DNA of 64,000 bases from Platycnemis pennipes (GCA_933228895.1 OW121846.1:42798107-42862106); one strand, 5' to 3'. Counted from the first letter of the stretch, positions 23,300 through 34,210 are shown. Numbers and translations: made by a program. Notes: generated by a model from the sequence alone, not told the origin.

Positions 23300-24211
23300 G
23301 GCGCCTAAGTGTAGCCACGTCCGGCACCGGTGGATAGGTGGCTACCCAGCATTAGAGTCACGAGCACGAAGCAAGCGGAAGGACCCGAGAAGGACAGCCT
23401 TCTGTGCTGCACTTGTAGCCCGCATACATTTGCCAGAGCTCGCACAGCAGATCTTGATATTTATTCTTTTTTTCAATCTCCTTCGCTGCCATGTTCGTTT
23501 CGGCCGGTGCCGAAAACTCGATCACGAACATGTGTGAGATTGTCGATGAGAACGATATCAGGCTTCGTCCCCTCCAATTGCCTGGTGGTGGAGAAGGAAT
23601 AATTCCACCAGATCTTACGCTTATCGTTCTCCACGACGGACTCGATGTGTCCAGGGACGTAAGGCAGCACCGGTTTTGCGTCTATACCGTTATGGCGTCT
23701 TAAATGGTAATACAGATCCCGCAGAGCAGAGTTGTGCCGGTTTATACATGGGTTCTTCGCATAAAAGCTGCAGGCGGAGAGTAGAGGACCTAAAGTCTCC
23801 GGCTGCCCTCGGCATGCTCTGCATCTCGTGTCCGTCACGTTTGCCCCGAAGATGAGGCGACGGTACACGAGGGTGTTGATGACACCATCTTGGCACGCTA
23901 GCACGAATCCCTCGGTTTCGGACTTCAGACCTGCGGAGCGCAGGAAGGCGAACGTGAGCTCCTTCGATAGCCCATGCGTTTTCAAGTTTCGTTAGAAACT
24001 TCCATGCATGGGCTTCTCGGTATGCTTGCGGAGCAGGGTATTTTGCTCCGCATTCTTTATTCCGAGCTTTAACACGTCCGCATTCAGTGACAAGATTGAT
24101 TTGCCGCACGCTTCTCCGCTGGAAGGTACGTCCAAGTCCAAACCGAGGCCGTATGCGGCCCTTTTTGCCGCCTGGAATAGGAACGCCCATTGCTGACACT
24201 CTTGGCATAGA
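23300..24211 (-). pseudogene. R2-like non-LTR retrotransposon, C-terminal region with REL endonuclease
   Basis: The minus strand carries the C-terminal part of an R2/NeSL-type ORF, whose single protein combines reverse transcriptase with a restriction-enzyme-like endonuclease. From about 24205 the frame runs through KNAEQNTLLRKHTEKPMHG, a TAA stop at 23992-23994, LSKELTFAFLRSAGLKSETE and the zinc-knuckle region CRACRGQPETLGPLLSAC, then ENDKRKIWWNYSFSTTRQLE and KPDIVLID, the first part of the PD-(D/E)XK nuclease motif. A frameshift follows; the next frame continues FVIEFSAPAETNMAAKEIEK and KYQDLLCELWQMYAGY (to about 23390). The expected zinc-ligand His is Pro here. RT is absent because of 5' truncation at about 24211. 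Composition is G+C-rich relative to flanks. Confidence 0.9.
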
Positions 24212-24228
24212 GGCGTTCCTATTCCAGG
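24171..24228. repeat. 17-bp perfect inverted repeat at 5' truncation point of R2-like element
   Basis: CCTGGAATAGGAACGCC (24171-24187) and GGCGTTCCTATTCCAGG (24212-24228) are exact reverse complements separated by 24 nt. The inner copy is within the R2-like reading frame and the outer copy at its 5' junction, as if the newly made strand snapped back and copied itself during integration. Confidence 0.85.
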
Positions 24229-24289
24229 TGGTTTCTATTTATTTTATTATTATTATAATTATTTCAAATGTTTATTTTTATTGATATAT

Positions 24290-24540
24290 GACTATAGCGT
24301 AAGCTTAATGTATCTACACCGCGAAAATATCCGTAGATCGTTATCGCAGTCCAATATGATGAACCAAGTCTGAGCCGTAAACCACGTAATAGTCCTCAAA
24401 TACGCGAGAAATTGTTCAATTAGGATGATAAAGAAATTAACGTACGTGACACGATTTTCCATAATCCCGATTACTCCTCGTTTCGTGAAGTGTCCCCTAC
24501 CACGTTTTTTGACGAACAAGTCATTTCCCACCTAGTTCTG
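24290..24540. other. Nothing recognised
   Basis: Spacer between the R2-like relic and the second piggyBac relic; it may be the eroded N-terminal part of that transposase, but no motif is visible. Confidence 0.35.
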
Positions 24541-25440
24541 CAATCGAAGAACTATGCCTTGTTTTGCAAATGTACTAATCTAAATATAACAATTGAAGAA
24601 GTGATAGTGTTTTTTGCTATTATTTTCCTTCGTGGGTAAAATATGGTTCCTAGTGGAACCGTAAGGAGCACATGACATGAGAAATGAGATTGTGCGTAAT
24701 TCAATGAGGTGATACAGATCCCTACTGATAAATAGATTCATTTATCGTTGTGACAATACTGCTGTAAATATGTGGGATAAAATGTGGAAAATTCGCACTC
24801 TCATGGAAATAGTGAAGAAAAAATTAAGCTAGACTTTAAAAGAAGAGCAGTCCTTGAGTTTCAATGAGTCAATGGTATTATATTTTTGGATACATGGATT
24901 TAAGCAATTCATCCGTGTAAGCCAATAAGATTTGGCTTTTAAGCTTGGTGTCTCAATAGCCCAGATGCCTACCTTCCAAATTTCGACGTATTCCAAAGGA
25001 ATAAACCGAGGAAAGTGGAACGTTTAGAAAAATAATTGTCATAGGCAGCAGCTTCTCTAATAGGAATGTTCGATGAGCTACAAAAGAAAGTACCACCCTA
25101 CCGCTTCTATTTTGATAATAAATATACAATAACAGCTTAGAGAAATATCTCCGCAAAAGAAAATATGGTGCAATTGGCACAATAGGAGAGAATAGAATAC
25201 CTAAAGACACCCCTCTGAAGCCCAATAAGGAATTGGCTAAGATGAAACGAGGATCTTTTGAAGCCAGAAGATTCCATTTTCCTTCCATCATTCATTCGTA
25301 CTGTTGTGACTTGATTCTTGGAGAGTCGACAGATTATTTCTTTGTCGTTGTAGTCCATCCCAGCTGTTTTTACTACGTTGAACATCTTATTCCATTCAAC
25401 GTTGTGAAATCCTAGTTGATCGAGGCTTTAATATGAGTCA
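24541..25440 (+). pseudogene. Second piggyBac transposase relic
   Basis: Plus-strand frames show, in order, YALFCKCTNLNITIEEVIVF FAIIFLRG-like sequence (about 24551), MRNEIVRNSMR (24677), MWDKMWKIRTLMEIVKKK (24770), LSFNESMVLYF (24854), HGFKQFIRV, and an uninterrupted block LEKYLRKRKYGAIGTIGENR ... KELAKMKRGSFE (about 25116-25260). These are hallmark segments of piggyBac-derived transposases of a subgroup different from the 4.2-kb element. The first catalytic Asp (normally FDE) is Asn (AAT, 24863-24865). No ends with TTAA could be located. Many stops are present, so it is dead. Confidence 0.85.
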
Positions 25441-25579
25441 CGGGCCAGATGAGGAATTTAAGAAGTAATTTTTCAGTGGATGGAAGCCAAAATGAATGGT
25501 GGAAGGAAAATGGAAGCTAAGATAAATGAGGAGTTAGACAAAGATTCAGCCTCTCGCCATTATTATTCAGTACAAAACT

Positions 25580-25985
25580 AAAAGACTCAAAACGAGAAAC
25601 AGAAGAAATTGGCATGTAAGTAATCAAAGTTAATGGTGAAGAAATAAACATGCTTCTGGTTCGCAAATGGCTACCGTAGTTATAACAGAAAATTAAGTCG
25701 ACCTGTAAGCATCTTGGAATACAATGGACCTAGTAATTTAGGAATATAATATGAGAATCAACAAAATACGAGGATCAACAAAAAGAAAGGAGCGAGGCAC
25801 TCTATGGGTCAGAGATATGGATCATCGAAAAAACATACAAGTGAAGAATTGAAGCTTTCGAAACATAATGCCGGAGGATAATGATGAAATTTAATGGCCA
25901 GATCAATCGAGGATATATATGAAAAGTAAATGGAAAAGTATAATAAGAAACATATGTATTCGACAGAATACGGAAGAATGGAGAG
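25580..25985 (+). pseudogene. RTE-like LINE, RT C-terminal fragment
   Basis: Broken plus-strand frames give IKVNGEEINMLLVRKW, EALYGSEIWIIEKTYK and RIEAFET, corresponding to the K-x-G/.../LYGSEAW/.../RIEAFEMW series of RTE-like ORF tails. Heavily mutated. Confidence 0.55.
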
Positions 25986-26590
25986 CCACAGTAAACAATT
26001 CTAGGATTGAAATACTGATGAAGGGAGCTTTATTAAATGATTTTCGCAACTCCTTTTTCATATTATCCTAATCAGCCCTATCAAACAAGAATTCAATGAC
26101 TCGCACAGCTCCTCCCCCGCCAATAAAGCTACTCGTGTGTCGAACAATGAGATCCCCGAATAGGACTCGCATAGTCTGTCTTTTCCTGCTCTCTTTTTCG
26201 TAACTCTCCCTCTTGGGTAGCAACGTTGCCACATCCCATCCGCTTTTTACGCGAAAATTAGGAAAATCCTTAATTTCCATCGTAGAGCGTCAATCAAAAA
26301 ACGTTTTACAACGTCTTGGAATGAAGAATACGATGAAGAAGATAAATTGTTGACACGTTCCAAAGTTTATAACTTCGAAAAACCATGTCTAGTGGTCGAA
26401 TTTCCCAGGGACCCCACCTGCTGGGAAAGGTCTACCTTCGCTGGGCTCCCGGGATGGGAGAGGCTCAATTTTTGAGGTGACCGAGGATGGGCTACTAATG
26501 CCGTACAACCCTTAAGCTGCTCAACGCTGCGCACTGTCTAATTCTCTCATCAAACCTAATTCATACGTATCCCAGCACTCAGAAGACGTA
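25986..26590. other. No gene recognised; moderately G+C-rich segment
   Basis: The frame at 26068-26280 (-) lacks a known domain. The stretch 26400-26520, with direct GGGA/CCC-rich runs, may be the distal part of the repeat copy that follows on the minus strand. Confidence 0.35.
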
Positions 26591-26935
26591 CGTACAATGT
26601 CAGAAAATACCCCAGAAAATTCAAATTTTGCGGATCGCACAGTTATCAGGAGTACGATGAACACTAATATATGTCGCAACATGATATAGTTGTTCAAGTT
26701 TAAATTATACTGTAACGGTCAGTTTTCGCCGTGGTAGCCCCCTGCCGCGTGGGTCGATGAGAGAGGCCAGCGTTGGTCCTCGGAACTCCGGAAAGGGTCG
26801 CGGATTAGGACCCTTTCCGAGGTGGTACACATCCTTCTGGCGACTACCTGAGATATGGCCCCAGATCATCACATTTAACCTGTGATTGTTCTCGGCTCCT
26901 TGAAAGGAAGCCATCACTTTTAACCCAATCACGCA
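26591..26935 (-). repeat. Unclassified interspersed repeat, copy 2 (inverted relative to 20.6 kb)
   Basis: The reverse complement matches 20630-20925 at about 90%, including the hairpin-like GGCTTCCTTTCAAGGAGCC start (about 26892-26910). It has a 75-codon open frame (26705-26932, minus) whose last 60 or so codons are shared with copy 1, ending KLTVTV-stop. Most differences leave the frame open. Family unknown. Confidence 0.75.
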
Positions 26936-26989
26936 TTACTAAAACTTACGTTCACGCGCCAAGATATAGGGATTCAATACTGGTAGAAG

Positions 26990-27480
26990 ACCGTGAGTGG
27001 TAAATAACGTAACAAATCATAAATTTCGCTTCCTCTGAGCTCCCGAGGGGGAGAGCGGTTATCCATTTACAGCGCGGAGAACTTAAAGATGTGGTTGTGA
27101 GCAGGCGACAAAACGGGTCGGGGCGGCAGGAGGGTTAAACATGCGTCGGTCGGTGGGGAAGCGTGTCCTCTGACTAGAGAGGTTGGCCGAGGGATATCGA
27201 AGAATATCTTTCGAGTGGGCGAAGGGATGATCGCGAGAGGAGAAACTTGCGGGGCGGGCGGGGATCGTAGACTCTAGGGGTAGACAGGGGTTGAGGGGTT
27301 GGGGTAGCGAAGATGGTGAAGGACGGCGAGTGTAAATTGGGTGCGGCGGCTGAGCGGGGGTGAAAAGGGGAGTGGCTAAAATGGTGGGAGCGGGAGGGGT
27401 AGATGTACTTCTGATTTCCTATTGCCGAGTCACCCCCCCAAGATGGCATTTCCTTGCGTAGTTTCTTTGGGGGGGAACGA
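26990..27480. other. G+C/CpG-rich block
   Basis: Dense CpG (for example GCGGGGCGGGCGGGGATCG near 27250) in an otherwise A+T-rich region. The 91-codon minus frame at 27174-27449 is Pro/Ser-rich, as expected by chance in such composition. It could be a promoter or first exon of a host gene, but no decisive start or splice site was identified. Confidence 0.4.
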
Positions 27481-29396
27481 AAATGTCTTCGTATGAATGG
27501 AGAGGTATTTCTGAAGGATTTGGAGGGATGGAGAAAATTGCTAAATATGAGAAGTCGTAGTAAAATTAATGGATGACGGGCTCACTAGGTGGAAATTAAT
27601 CTTAAGAGAAGATAGAAATTTGTATTTTCCACATTAGTTTTATTGTTATATCGTGATTTCCATGTCTCTACGGTACTTTTAAGAGATTTTATGAGGAAGA
27701 ATTTGTCCGACATACATATGTATTTAGGGCTTACATTCATATGAAAGTACTAGGGGGAGTTAATGACGAAAAAGCCTGGAGAGTGGACGAGCTGAGGCTA
27801 AAGATACAAGGTCAGGGTGTTCAAAAAAGGTTTGAAGGAGGTAAAAAAAACGCACAGCAGGAAACGTAAGTGCGTCATCCGCACCACCTTGTTAGTAATT
27901 TTTCACGAAACATTTTAAATAATGCTCCAAGACCTTGAAACACTTGAGCCTTTCGTTGGGAATAGATAGGCATTCCTGGGTTTCTCTATGCCTTTTCTCC
28001 ATCCGCTGAAAAATCCCTGCCTCTATCAAATCACCTACCTATCAATGTTGCAAATGGTCTGTGTGTCCACTGAGTAACTGGAAATATGCATGTAAGACGT
28101 GACCACTGTTGCCGGTGGAATATACCTACGTTTATATTGTTTAACAGTGGCTGCTGCGCATGAGATATACTATGGCTTATAATCATGGAATCTTCAGTCA
28201 TGCAAGCCCAATGTGAGTCCTCTTGTATTTACTTCATTTATCAGTAAAAGTGTTCATTAACTTACATTCAATACGACTGTTAGCGCAACACTAGTTCTTG
28301 TTTGGAATCATCCCCTATCGAATAAACTTGCATTAGCTAGCTGGGTATAATGTAGATGCATACATGAAAGAGAGGTGATAGATAGATAATTGCCGAATAC
28401 GATATGAGAAGATGCTGAATGCTTTATTGCCGAGTGATTAGCCTAGATAGAATTCGGTTTCCATGTGCTTCTGTTGCCGAGATAGCACTTAGGCTAGTCT
28501 TATTTTATCCTATGACCCATGGCAAAGAGAGATTCGAACTTACCACCTTTGATTTGCCAGACCAGCAATTTCCAATTTCGTAATTCGTGGCAAACATTGG
28601 AACAAGTTTTACCTTTGACATTCCTTCGTCAGTTATCGTCAAGTATTTCTTCATCCAAAAGACACCAACTCATCTACCAAAGGGAAGCAAAATTTTCCTA
28701 AACAAGCCTTAATCAAATGATTATGAATTAAAAAAAAACTTACAATATTCCGGTGTTAACGGGTCACCTTACAATTCTTTTCTGACAAGTTCAAGTACAG
28801 GGGAATTGTGCCAGTATGGTGCTTATAGCAATGATTTTTTACCGTGATAACCAGTGCTAATTACCCGAAGGAGGTCAATATTACTTCCACGATGAATAGG
28901 TCTCTACTTCAGTTCTGTTTGGATGTCACTTCAAGTTCAGTACTTCGCCCGTCATCTGGAACGTTATACGATGGTCCAAGCCATCGACCGATCGTCGGAG
29001 GGCAGCCTAATTCAGAGCCAAGGTATCCAGTATTTCATCATGGTGGAGTAACGTTGTTCCTTCGGTAATTGAACGCAGAATAGAGCCAAAAATAGTGCTG
29101 CGAGGTAGCATTATGTTCACCTTGATAAATGGAGTTCATTAGTTTTTTGCTCGGTCTTAAATATCTTGGACAAAAGGAAATGCAAAAGCGTGGTTGCTAG
29201 ATATGTCTAATTCACATGCCCAAAATAGTTGCAAAACACTGACTAATCGGGGGAATTTTGAATTTAAAATCTCATGCAGAATTTCCACGCAAAAATGGTT
29301 AAAATAGAAACGTTTTCATTATCACCCGTTCGCAAGCAATTTATCGACAGGGGAGTTAATACGTGAAATATAGTCAACAACTGTGGTTTTCAAGTT
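27481..29396. other. No gene recognised
   Basis: A+T-rich. The frames at 28519-28701 and 28844-29068 (+) have no recognised domain. Nothing else supported. Confidence 0.45.
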
Positions 29397-29419
29397 TCTC
29401 CCCGCAGTTCGCGGGGAGA
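29397..29419. repeat. Short G+C-rich hairpin
   Basis: TCTCCCCGC, loop AGTTC, GCGGGGAGA: nine perfect pairs with a 5-nt loop. Purpose unknown. Confidence 0.6.
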
Positions 29420-29459
29420 GCAAAACGCTTCAGACCGGGAGGAAAGGTAATATATATAA

Positions 29460-30865
29460 TAACATCTACATCTATCTACATCTACATAGTACCCTGCAAG
29501 CCACCATAAAGAAGTGTGGCAGGGGGTGAACTCTCACCAAACATGCACTACATATCATGCATAAAAAAAGGATCAGTACTTTTATAGGTACTGTTCAAAG
29601 CTACGCCCTTTAAAAAAGATAAAAATAGCAAAACATACATGCAAAAACATGCCGTTAGTTGGGTTAGCTATAAGTCCTTATACCAACATGCAGCTACCAA
29701 TGTTATCCATTGCTACACTCGTACTGGATATATTTACCGTTATTCATATCCCTTATAGTACGAGGAAAAAAGGACATTTTGAATCCGTCAGTTCGGCAAT
29801 CTATTCCTCTAATTTTATGATTATGGTCCAGTCTAACATAGTAAGTTGGGGTTCGCAAAATATTTTTAACATCATCACTGAAAATATGGTCTTGGAATTT
29901 GTTTAAGAGATTAAGTCTAAATTTCAACCTGCCATCTGATAATGATTCCCAATTTAATTCATTTAATAGACCGGTTACGCTAGTAAGGTTATGACCTTAC
30001 CGTCCCTTTACAAATCTTGCCGATCTTCGGTGCACACGTTCAAGTTCGTTATTTCGAACGATTTCGTAGGGATCCCATACACTGGCAGCATATTCCAAAT
30101 GAGGTCTTACAAGGAAAAAGTAGCTGATTTCTCGTACATGATCGTCACATTTACCCAGTACTTTGACGAATCCCAGTTTACGATTCGCTTGACCCATTAT
30201 TTCAGGAATGTGTTTACCCCAGGAAAGATCATTTGTCAGTCTTATTCCAAGATATTTAATGGATTCCACGTTTGTTAATTCATTATTACTTATTTTCTAA
30301 GTGGTAGGAGGAGAGATATTACTTTTCCAAAATTTCATTACAAGACATTTTTTTAAAGTTTAATTCTAACTGCCATGTATCACACCAAGTTTCAATTGCT
30401 TGTAGGTCAATATTTAAATATTCTTTATCATTTGGGTATAGAATTTCCCTGTACACTACTGCGTCATCGGCAAATAGACGAAGCTTACTTTTTACCACCT
30501 GATGGATATCATTCATGTACAAAAGAGATAGGAGTGGACCTATCACACTACCTTGTGGGACACCCGAAGTGACTTTAATTGCCGGTGAGGAAACACCGTC
30601 TAAAACAACCCTTTGAACCCGATCATGCAGAAAATCATTAATCCATGATATAATGTTACTGTCTAACCCATAAGATTTTAATTTCAAAATTAGTTTGCTA
30701 TGAAAAACCTTGTCAAATGCTTTCTTGAAGTCTAGAAATATAGCATCCACTGGAGTATTACTTTCGCCAGAAACTAAAATATCGTGAGAAAAGAGAGCAA
30801 GTTGAGATTCGCATGATATATAACGGGGATAAGAGGGCAACGAGAAAGGTTGGAGAGAAATCTGG
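29460..30865 (-). mobile_element. CR1/Jockey-like LINE, 5'-truncated
   Basis: A non-LTR retrotransposon spanning from mid reverse transcriptase (about 30860) to its 3' tail at 29460-29487, a degenerate (TGTAGA)n repeat on the minus strand. The 5' end stops close to a SINE. Related tails occur at 21318, 21545 and 37634, showing an active family in this genome's past. Confidence 0.85.
29703..30840 (-). pseudogene. LINE reverse transcriptase, partial
   Basis: It copies element RNA into DNA at the target site. Frame 30840-30319 shows AIFLDFKKAFDKVFHSKL (RT motif A, with catalytic Asp), SGVPQGSVIGPLLSLLYMND (motif B) and LRLFADDAVVYR (motif C, FADD intact). A break near 30300 is followed by SIKYLGIRLTNDLSWGKHI and RPHLEYAASVWDP (30269-29997), then by a third frame with FRLNLLNKFQDHIFSDDV and CRTDGFKMSFFPRTIRDMNN (29927-29703), the usual C-terminus. 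There is no RNase H or REL endonuclease, pointing to the CR1/Jockey group rather than I or R2. The catalytic motifs are intact, but two frame breaks and the missing N-terminus make it inactive. Confidence 0.9.
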
Positions 30866-30879
30866 CGTCGGGATTTTCT

Positions 30880-31088
30880 TGGTATTTATGTAACGCCTCA
30901 AGGGGCCACTGCTTAACGTCCTGCCCGAAGGAAGGAGTATTCAATTCTAATAGCTCTCCGCAAAACACTCAAATGGGAACCAGTTAAGCAAGTAAAATTA
31001 TCAGTCACTGCCAGCATTTGAACCCGGGCCCTTGAGGTGGGGACAACAACTCCACCGAAAACGCACCAACCCCTTAACCCCTCTCGTC
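30880..31088 (-). repeat. tRNA-derived SINE
   Basis: On the minus strand GGTTAAGGGGTTGGTGCG (A-box region, about 31060-31077) precedes GGCCCGGGTTCAAATGC (B box, about 31014-31030). The downstream body reads CCTTCGGGCAGGACGTTAAG then CAGTGGCCCCTTGAGGCGTT, the kind of conserved body found in arthropod SINEs. It abuts the 5'-truncated LINE. Confidence 0.7.
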
Positions 31089-31090
31089 AA

Positions 31091-31910
31091 AACCTCACCA
31101 GCTTCGTGCCATTTTTTCGAGTATAGACATTAGGAAATCACCACATTCTACCATAATCACCTCAAATATTCACAGCAAAATTCTCAAGGTTTCTCAGCAA
31201 TTATCACGTATCTTTGATATGGCGTATCCGATCTGAGAAAATAAGGGCGTAGGTAGATATCGCCTAAACCAAACGGGAAAGAGATATGGCATTTGTCAGG
31301 CGAGGTGGGTTATGCATGAGTTAGGGTCTCTTCGACCTCATGGTAGGGAGTCAGTAGTTAGATGGTTCTACAGGTTTTAGGGATGTAGTGGCAGCTTTAG
31401 GGGTGGGGCCAGTTCCCGACACTTGGTGGTAAGGAGTTACCCATCCTCCCACAGTACGTGCCAAAAGCGTTATCGCACTACGAGCAAATTTTCATCCGAG
31501 TCAGCCAATACTTCGTAGGAGTCTGGAAAGTTTCTTAAGTACCCAGGAGAATTATCTGTTGATCACACACGGTCTACTCTCAAGACTAAGCGTGCCACAT
31601 CATTCTCTGCCCCATTTCCGCGAAGGTCACTCATTTAACCCCAAGGAATGGAGATGGAGTGACGGAACCCCAAGGATGGAGTGACGATACTCCCGCGTTC
31701 CCACGATAATCATTCATCTCCGCTCAATCCCGTGTTAATCGGAGAGACTCCCGCCGAAGGGAATTGCTCTGTATCCCTTGCAATTTGTGAGAAACTTGGA
31801 TACATATATGTAGGTATAAATAGGTGAGTGGATGAAGATGGCCGCACGGTGGTACAATAAATATCTAGGAAATAGACGGAGAGATGACAGGAACACAAAA
31901 AAGAGACGAA
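31091..31910. other. No gene recognised
   Basis: No ORF with a known domain. Part of this stretch may be the downstream repeat of the Penelope-like element that follows on the minus strand. Confidence 0.35.
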
Positions 31911-32192
31911 ACACACTTACTTTGGTTAATTTTCAGGTTTTTTGCAACCCGTCTTCTAGGCCGTTGAGATGAAACTGCCCAGTAATAGCGCCTTGGAGGT
32001 ACGGTTGCGGGGGCAGTGGGGAGGGGGATGGAGAAATGGTGGGAGAAGGGCAGGAGATGATGGGGTATCCTTCTGTATCCACTATCTTATCGCCCGCCAC
32101 GGGAGTCTGGGACGAGTGGTCGAGGGTTGGGAGAAAGAAACTCAGGAGAGGGGAGGGAGGAAGGTGAATGATGTTAATGATCATGATTATGG

Positions 32193-32780
32193 TTAATGAA
32201 TAATATTACGTCCGGGGGGGTGGGGGTTGAATGCTCTCCAGATCCAGATTGTTGACATTTCTATGCTAGGTGCCGTGGGTGGTACTCTGTGGATTATTGA
32301 GGCTGTGAAGCAATCGTCGAAATTTTTGCTATGTGTCTGTGTGTGAGTTGGAACGGGAAAATTTGTGAGGCCTGAGTTTGATTTACATGATGCTCTGTGG
32401 TTATTTATTCGGATGGATAGGTGGGTGGTACATTCTCCTATGTAGAAGGCAGGGCAGTGTTTACATTGTAAGAGATATACAACGTTAGTGGACGTGCAGA
32501 TGCCGGAAGCTTCTATTGGGTAGACGGTTTTGGTGCTGGGGCTGCAGAAACTGGTGATTGGGAAGAGGATATTGCAAGTTTTGCATTTAGGTCTTCCGCA
32601 TTTTTCGGGTGGCTGGCTGGGGTCCGAGTGGAGAGTGGTAGTAAGGGAAGGATTGTGGTTTAGGATGCTTCTGAGGTTGGGTGGGCGTCGATAGCAAAGG
32701 GACGGTCCTTTTTGGTGGAAATATGTGGTGGTGATGGAGATGAGGATTGGAGAGAGTTTTAAGAATACTGCTAACCAACA
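32193..32780 (-). pseudogene. Penelope-like ORF fragment with GIY-YIG endonuclease domain
   Basis: An open minus-strand frame, stop at 32193-32195 (TAA). It reads YRRPPNLRSIL, then a Cys cluster EKCGRPKCKTCNI, SPSTKTVYPIEASGICTSTN and the GIY-YIG core VVYLLQCKHCPAFYIGECTT with LSIRINNHRAS, then FDDCFTASIIHRVPP and STIWIWRAFNP near the C-terminus. In Penelope-like elements this nuclease nicks DNA for target-primed reverse transcription. The conserved Tyr pair, the Arg of the helix (LSIR) and the CKTC linker are retained. The frame stays open for roughly 190 codons, unusual in this decayed window, but no reverse transcriptase is attached. Confidence 0.85.
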
Positions 32781-32799
32781 TCAACATGTTAAGCATCAA

Positions 32800-34183
32800 C
32801 CGTTAAGAAACAATGTCCTATGAAGAAAGGAGAGTAAAGAATTTCGATAAAAATCTTTAAACTGAAGACGGGTCAACGTCGTTGGCCACAACTAATATGG
32901 TGGTGATGTGATGAACATAGTCGTTGAGAAAAAAGAGAGAGACGAATGGCTGTGGAAGGCTTCCTGTGCAATATATGAAGCAAATAGAAGTGGTTGCGAT
33001 AGTGATGATTTTTTTTAAATATTAATAGGTCATACCAAAGAAAAATCAAGAGAAAAAAGTCACTCTAAAGATTTCTATTGAGTGATGAATAATTTAAAAC
33101 ACCAGGAATGAGGTTATTATTATCCAGGTGATTTTCTCAAATTTGCAAGAATTCATCAAAGAAAGCATTTTCCTCTTCGGCACGAGACGAGAGGCTAGTG
33201 AGCTGTTTAATCTCCAGGAAAGTGCTTTCTCTCAAACTTTTGAGTTAAACGCTAAACTGGGTAAAGAACGAGGCATATTATAAACTTCAGATTCGACTCC
33301 AATAAAGTTGATTTTCCTTTCTTTAACACTTCATTTTTATATCGAACGTTGATATCATTATTTATTAGCAGAAAGCTATATGTTTGCAATGAATTTTCAC
33401 TTTTTGGCTTTGAAGAGAATCATTATGCCAAAATTAGTCATGTGATTTAACTGAGAGAGTTCAAACTTTTCCTTAAATATGAGAAATATAAACTATGAAA
33501 TTTTATAATCCACTGTCGTTCCATTCAATCAGGTCTAATAATGAACTACAATTTATAACAATTTTTTTGCTGTTTAACAGTGGCAAATGGAATAAAGCTT
33601 CGATTTCTCGACCTTCTTGAAATATAAAAAAAAATTAAAAGAAGATTTACTGCGAGGCAAAAGCAACGGCTCAGCTAACAGTACGAGATTTTTGGCTCAT
33701 AAAGCTCAGATAGTGGTCTCCAGGCAGCAAAGTCTATGGAGAGCCAACTTGTCTTCTTCAGAGGTTCACATTTAAAACTTCTAGGATTTGTGGAAAAGCA
33801 TTAACCCACTGAGAATGCCTTACTAGGTTTGGCATTTAAAATTAGCACAGAGATGACTCGCAGGATTTTTAAATATTTTAATTACCATGTTAAAGTCTCA
33901 AGTAGGCCTCGAGAAATCTGTTTGGAATCAACATCGGGCCTAAGGTTACCATTAGCAACTTTATGATAGGTCAATTGTAAGCCCATCAGTTTTCCAACGG
34001 CGTTGTATTCATTTTGAGAACATCCGAGTAATACGATATAGTCGAACGCGAAAAATATCAGAGAGAAAAACTGCTGTTTGAGCAAAACTTCAACTGTTGC
34101 AGGCTCTACTTTGTGGAATGACGGCATGATGGGAGAAATGATTCACTTTGTACTTATTCCACGAATTTATTTTAACCCAACCG
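32800..34183. other. A+T-rich interior, no ORF assigned
   Basis: The 81-codon frame at 33882-34127 (-) has no recognised domain. This may be a later insertion inside the Penelope-like element. Confidence 0.35.
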
Positions 34184-34210
34184 GTTTCAACGTTAGCACG
34201 TTATCATCAG
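34184..34210 (-). ncRNA. Hammerhead ribozyme-like motif
   Basis: On the minus strand CTGATGA is followed by U, stem II AACGT/GCTA/ACGTT and GAAAC: both conserved hammerhead core strings with a perfect 5-bp stem II. Downstream CCGGTTGGGTT could form a very short stem III (ACC/GGT). Stem I is not clear from the sequence. Hammerheads are known in the terminal repeats of Penelope-like elements, and one such element lies directly downstream on the same strand. Confidence 0.45.

Noticed and set aside
23690..24208. 172-codon minus frame beginning MPRVSAMGVPIPGGKKGRIR as a gene
   Set aside because: It overlaps the R2-like reading frame out of register; the true frame is the one leading into LSKELTFAFLRSAGLKSETE.
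29397..29419. Bacterial-type terminator hairpin
   Set aside because: The window is eukaryotic and no gene ends here; recorded only as a hairpin.
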